Positions 60,163-64,000 of a DNA stretch of 64,000 nucleotides are shown in pieces. The notes below the pieces were generated by a model. The model did not search any database, had not been told where the DNA came from, and worked only from the letters and a program-made list of their open reading frames with translations. Both the position numbers and the translations under genes were made by a program. How positions within the stretch are numbered: the stretch's first letter is position 1; every line of letters starts with the position of its first letter. Source of the DNA: Vibrio tubiashii ATCC 19109 (GTDB lineage: Bacteria > Pseudomonadota > Gammaproteobacteria > Enterobacterales > Vibrionaceae); NCBI RefSeq assembly GCF_000772105.1, contig NZ_CP009355.1, forward strand, positions 1,054,001-1,118,000. The letters are read 5' to 3'.

Positions 60163-60581
60163 CTCACCCTCCAAACGACAAGAGGCGCACCATTAAGTGC
60201 GCCCTATCCCTCGTTACTCAATCGTGAGTTTGCGAATCAGGAGGTCATTATGTTGCGACCTGATAAAAAACGAGGCTTTCAATTTTACGGTTGAATCCAT
60301 CCAAATTGTAGGTAAGGCGACATTTCCTCCATGCGGGTCGATTCAAATTGCCTTACCTCTTAACTATGGTTCAAATCAGTGATTATGCAAGGTCATGACC
60401 CCATAGCTTATGCTGATATTGTGATTTTCATCCAGTAATTATCCTCGCAGAATATCAACCTGTCCTTTCATCTCATATTTGAAAATCAATATTCCATTCT
60501 TATTGCTATAGTTAGCATTTCTCAGCGGTATAATTCTTACTACACCTATCGATATGCCGACTCAACGGGAGCCCCACTTTC
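60163..60581. other. Intergenic region with inverted repeats
   Basis: This is 419 bases. It starts with the weak terminator GGCGCAC-cattaa-GTGCGCC (60184-60203). Further on, GGTAAGGC (60311-60318) and GCCTTACC (60350-60357) form an inverted repeat around a 31-base loop containing GGGTCGATTC, which looks slightly like a tRNA T-arm but lacks the rest of a tRNA. No coding frame is convincing. Confidence 0.5.
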
Positions 60582-61982
60582 ATGACCAAGAGAGAAAAAT
60601 TTAAGCAATCCTTACTCGCCAAAGTACCCAAGGATGCGGTAAATCAATTTCTCTCAAAGGATAAAACGCCTATTTCTGTCTTGGCGCTTTCTTTGGTGGT
60701 TGGCATTCTTGCCGGGCTAATCGGCACCTATTTTGAAATTGCGGTTCACTTTGTTTCCGAAACTCGTACGGATTGGTTAAAAAACGAAATAGGCGGAGTT
60801 TTACCTCTTTGGTTAGCGGCTTTTCTTATCAGTGCAGCTCTTGCCTTCATTGGCTATTACCTAGTTCATCGCTTTGCGCCCGAAGCCGCAGGCTCTGGTA
60901 TACCAGAGATAGAAGGTGCGATGGATGGAATCCGCCCAGTTCGTTGGTGGCGCGTCATACCAGTTAAATTCTTTGGTGGTATGGGCGCACTTGGCTCGGG
61001 TATGGTTTTAGGTCGCGAAGGACCGACAGTACAAATGGGTGGCGCTATTGGGCGCATGGTCACTGATATCTTTAAAGTCAAAGATGACGATACTCGCCAT
61101 TCATTGCTTGCATCAGGTGCTGCAGGCGGTTTAGCGGCAGCATTCAATGCCCCACTCGCTGGTATCATGTTTGTTGTCGAAGAGATGCGTCCTCAATTTC
61201 GATACTCTTTGATCTCTATTCGAGCAGTGATCATTTCGGCTATATCCGCCAACATTGTCTTTCGCTATATTAACGGTCAACACGCGGTGATCACCATGCC
61301 GCAGTATGAGGCGCCTGAGCTTCCTACTCTGTGGCTGTTTCTTCTTTTAGGTGCCCTGTTTGGGATATTCGGTGTCGTCTTCAACCAGCTCGTCACTTTA
61401 TCTCAAGATCTATTTGTGAAACTTCATCGTAATGACAGAAAACGTTACTTGATCACTGGATCTTTAATCGGGGGTTGCTTTGGAATCATGTTGCTCTATT
61501 TCCCTTCAGTTACCGGTGGCGGGATTGGTCTCATCCCAACGATTACCAACGGCGGCTATAGCGCGCAAATACTTCTCCTGCTATTTGTCGCTCGTATTGC
61601 TACCACACTTATCTGTTTTGGTTCTGGCGCTCCCGGTGGCATCTTCGCTCCTATGTTGGCTTTAGGCACCTTATTCGGTTATGCGTTTGGCTTGATTGCA
61701 CAGGGCCTTTTACCGGATCTCAATATTACTCCGGGAATGTTTGCTATTGCTGGAATGGGGGCTTTGTTTGCGGCTACTGTTCGCGCTCCGATAACCGGAA
61801 TCTTGTTAGTTATAGAGATGACCAATAACTACTACCTGATACTTCCTCTCATCATTACCAGTTTAGGCGCGGTGATTTTTGCACAACTGCTTGGTGGACA
61901 GCCAATCTATAGCCAACTGCTTCATCGAACCCTAAAAAATGAGAAGTTGAGACAGAAAGATCTCCCATCAGATACCGAATGA
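60582..61982 (+). CDS. clcA: H+/Cl- exchange transporter ClcA
   Basis: This is 466 residues with the CLC fold. The selectivity motifs are GSGIPE, GREGP with the gating glutamate (VLGREGPTVQMGG) and GAPGGIFAPMLALG. The internal proton glutamate is in FVVEEMRPQFRY, and the C-terminal Cl- ligand tyrosine is in GQPIYSQLL. All exchanger residues are present, so it swaps two chloride for one proton across the inner membrane and should help in extreme acid. There are no CBS domains. It starts MTKREKF at an ATG after CGGGAG. Confidence 0.95.
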   Translation: MTKREKFKQSLLAKVPKDAVNQFLSKDKTPISVLALSLVVGILAGLIGTYFEIAVHFVSETRTDWLKNEIGGVLPLWLAAFLISAALAFIGYYLVHRFAPEAAGSGIPEIEGAMDGIRPVRWWRVIPVKFFGGMGALGSGMVLGREGPTVQMGGAIGRMVTDIFKVKDDDTRHSLLASGAAGGLAAAFNAPLAGIMFVVEEMRPQFRYSLISIRAVIISAISANIVFRYINGQHAVITMPQYEAPELPTLWLFLLLGALFGIFGVVFNQLVTLSQDLFVKLHRNDRKRYLITGSLIGGCFGIMLLYFPSVTGGGIGLIPTITNGGYSAQILLLLFVARIATTLICFGSGAPGGIFAPMLALGTLFGYAFGLIAQGLLPDLNITPGMFAIAGMGALFAATVRAPITGILLVIEMTNNYYLILPLIITSLGAVIFAQLLGGQPIYSQLLHRTLKNEKLRQKDLPSDTE

Positions 61983-62099
61983 GATTTGCGTCGCAACCGT
62001 TTGGCTTGCTATGATCGCGACAATTAACCCCGCATCATTAAAAGATATCGGCAATTTCCTAAATCTAGGATTGCCGAAAGCCGTATAAGGAAAACGTCG

Positions 62100-63071
62100 T
62101 TGAACTGGAGACGCTTTACTCAATTTCAGAGTGTCCCGCCTTCACAGGCCTCATTAGCATTAGGTGTTATCGGACTCGGTCACGCATGGGCACTGTATGT
62201 CCCAGAAGTCGGAGAAGTGATTCGACCTTACCTAGCTGGCTTTGGCGCAATTCTGCTGTTTCCCGTGCTAGTTAAGTATCTTAGTAGCTACAGCACCTTT
62301 ATGAACGACATCCGCCATCCACTTAGCGGTAGCCTAATGGCGCCGATGAGTATGGCACTGCTAATCCTATGCGACTATTTAGCCGTAATTTCACCGATTA
62401 TTGCCTACCCTTTATGGTTTGCCGCATTGCTCTTACACCTGACCATGATGCTCTTATTCTTCACATTTCAGTTGAAGAACTTCAAGATGAGCAACATTGT
62501 ACCAAGTTGGTTTCTCTATCCAGTTGGCGTCATTAGCAGTTCTCTCGCAGGTACTCAATTTGGTCACACGGTATTCTCTGAAACCTTGGTAAGCATTTGC
62601 ATCACCATCTATTTCTTTATGCTACCTTTGGTACTTTATAGATTGGTATTTGAGGGAATGTTGCCTAAAAGAGCCAAGCCCACACTCGCAATCATGGCTG
62701 CCCCCATAAACCTCACGTTAGCAACCTATTTGGTCAACTTTGAACAGCCAGATCCTATCTTAACTGGCGCTCTAGCGGGTATTGCCATCACCATGACACT
62801 GCTTATATACCTTTGCTATATAAGATTGATGAGGCTGCAATTTCAACCTTCGATCGCTGCAGTGACCTTCCCTTCGGTAATTAGCGCTATTGCAATGCAC
62901 CGCCTCACGTCATTTTTTGCCGAAAATCATCCGCACTGGCATTGGTTACATAACTTTGGACTGATTGAGTTGTCGGTAGCAACAGGTTTAGTCGCTTGGG
63001 TTGCTGCAGGATATTTAAAAATGTATTGGCCAGAAGTTTTCACTTCGGAGATAAAAGCGAATTCACAATAA
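62100..63071 (+). CDS. TDT-family (TehA/SLAC1-like) transporter
   Basis: This is 323 residues with about ten hydrophobic helices. It starts at a TTG at 62100 with AAGGA eight bases upstream. Features include QASLALGVIGLGHAWALY, with the small-residue helix that opens TehA proteins, NIVPSWFLYPVGVISSS and RLTSFFAENHPHWHW near the end. TDT proteins carry anions, such as tellurite, malate or chloride-like substrates; the substrate is not evident. It follows clcA after 117 bases without a clear terminator, so the two may be co-transcribed. Confidence 0.8.
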   Translation: MNWRRFTQFQSVPPSQASLALGVIGLGHAWALYVPEVGEVIRPYLAGFGAILLFPVLVKYLSSYSTFMNDIRHPLSGSLMAPMSMALLILCDYLAVISPIIAYPLWFAALLLHLTMMLLFFTFQLKNFKMSNIVPSWFLYPVGVISSSLAGTQFGHTVFSETLVSICITIYFFMLPLVLYRLVFEGMLPKRAKPTLAIMAAPINLTLATYLVNFEQPDPILTGALAGIAITMTLLIYLCYIRLMRLQFQPSIAAVTFPSVISAIAMHRLTSFFAENHPHWHWLHNFGLIELSVATGLVAWVAAGYLKMYWPEVFTSEIKANSQ

Positions 63072-63280
63072 TTAAAGTGTGAGAGACAGGTAATTAACGG
63101 ATTATTTATTAAGACAATTCCCCGTCAGGGTAATTATTCTTAGTCAATATACCATTGATTATAATTTTATCTGTTAGTATACGCAAGAAAATCACATTTT
63201 ATATTAGATTTATTATTCAACCATATTTATACATAGTTAGTCAGCTGGCGCTTACGACTAATAACTTAAGGCTATGTATT

Positions 63281-64000
63281 ATGAATATGTTAACGACGCG
63301 ATCTCGCCTGCCCGAGTTTATCGACAGACGAATCAACTACTATGTTTCTGACCTAATAAATAAAAAAGATAATGGTAGAAACCTAGTTTTAGGTAAGAAG
63401 CCGCACCCAGGTGATATCATTTTGCAAAGTAATGATTACCTTGCACTGACCCATCACCCTAGAATTATAGACGCTCAAGTTAATTCATTGCTCTCCAAGA
63501 AAGATACGGCATTTATGTCTAATGTGTTTTTACACAGTGATGGACTAGATAAAACCGTTGAGCACAATCTTGCAGATTACACTGGGTTTCAAACTTGTAC
63601 CATTGCCCCATCGGGTTGGATTGCCAACATCGGCCTACTTCAAACCATCTGTGATTCAGAAACCAATGTGTACATTGACTTCTTTGCGCATATGTCCCTT
63701 TGGGAAGGAGCTCGCATCGCAGGTGCCAATATCCACCCCTTTATGCACAATAATGCCAAGCACCTTAGGCGTTTAGTCAAACGCAATGGTCCTGGTGTAG
63801 TCTTGATCGACTCCATATACAGTACGATTGGCACCATTGCACCACTTCAGGAGATGGTCTCTCTAGCCAAAGAGCTAGATTGTGCGATTGTCGTCGATGA
63901 GTCTCACTCGGTAGGTGTTTACGGCCCTAAAGGCGCCGGATTACTTCAAGAGCTCGGCCTCACTGATCAAGTCGACTTCATGACAGCCAGCCTAGCAAAA
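63281..64000 (+). CDS. cqsA: CAI-1 autoinducer synthase CqsA (N-terminal 240 residues)
   Basis: The frame opens at the ATG at 63281 and runs off the window. It starts MNMLTTRSRLPEFIDRRINY and continues with the PLP fold-type I aminotransferase blocks LQSNDYLALTHHP, TCTIAPSGWIANIGLLQ, the SIYSTIG region and VVDESHSVGVYGPKGAGLL (aspartate for PLP). It ends at TASLAK, where the PLP-binding lysine stands at the edge. CqsA joins an acyl-CoA and SAM or 2-aminobutyrate to make CAI-1-type quorum-sensing molecules in Vibrio. Its sensor gene cqsS is usually adjacent and would lie beyond the window. Confidence 0.93.
   Translation, partial: MNMLTTRSRLPEFIDRRINYYVSDLINKKDNGRNLVLGKKPHPGDIILQSNDYLALTHHPRIIDAQVNSLLSKKDTAFMSNVFLHSDGLDKTVEHNLADYTGFQTCTIAPSGWIANIGLLQTICDSETNVYIDFFAHMSLWEGARIAGANIHPFMHNNAKHLRRLVKRNGPGVVLIDSIYSTIGTIAPLQEMVSLAKELDCAIVVDESHSVGVYGPKGAGLLQELGLTDQVDFMTASLAK

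Noticed and set aside
60310..60358. Possible tRNA near clcA
   Set aside because: Only an acceptor-like stem and a vague T-arm are present; D-arm and anticodon arm are missing and the length is about 49 bases.

Overview
The window looks like chromosome II of a Vibrio. It carries a sedentary chromosomal integron with VCR-type attC repeats and an IntI4/IntIA-type integrase, a vct-like siderophore locus next to an acetate kinase gene, yejABEF, several c-di-GMP and chemotaxis proteins, clcA, and the start of cqsA (CAI-1 synthase) at the right edge. The species cannot be named from the sequence alone. The chromosome II assignment is an inference from remembered V. cholerae gene order (vct locus, second acetate kinase, clcA, cqsA).

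1-15.6 kb is the integrase-proximal end of the cassette array. I count 20 attC sites, all in one orientation, and almost all cassette genes lie on the minus strand, reading away from intI. Cassette products include two GNAT acetyltransferases, a methyltransferase, a SUKH-type protein, an AbiH-type anti-phage protein, a DUF925-type nucleotidyltransferase, several small membrane proteins and many unknowns. A few cassettes have no convincing gene, and one gene points backwards. Two insertion sequences sit in the array. An IS3-family element lies just upstream of the SUKH gene. An IS110-family element splits an attC, and its non-coding left end folds like a bridge RNA with loop segments matching both halves of the attC it entered.

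15.6-45 kb is core chromosome. In order it holds the integron integrase with a LexA-like box, ackA, a GGDEF-EAL protein, a TonB-dependent receptor with a divergent AraC regulator and a Fur-like box, a porin, cueR, a ferric-siderophore ABC operon with its own Fur-like box, an S4-domain protein, a periplasmic binding protein, a response regulator and a LysR regulator. These are followed by a PAS-EAL protein, a degenerate M16-like protein, the yejABEF peptide importer, an Aer-like chemoreceptor, a CHASE4-type diguanylate cyclase and a frameshifted pseudogene.

45.1-58.2 kb is a 13 kb genomic island inserted in the 5' end of rbgA. The original first codons of rbgA remain at the left edge. The gene is restored at the right edge with a new start codon and ribosome binding site supplied by the island. 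The island carries a P4-type integrase, a type I restriction-modification operon (hsdM, hsdS, an FRG-domain gene, hsdR), a serine resolvase with a candidate res site, a second tyrosine recombinase, a HTH/zinc-ribbon protein, an AlpA-like regulator and an unknown 343-residue protein.

58.2-64 kb returns to core genes: rbgA, a CobW/G3E GTPase, clcA, a TDT-family transporter and the N-terminal 240 codons of cqsA.
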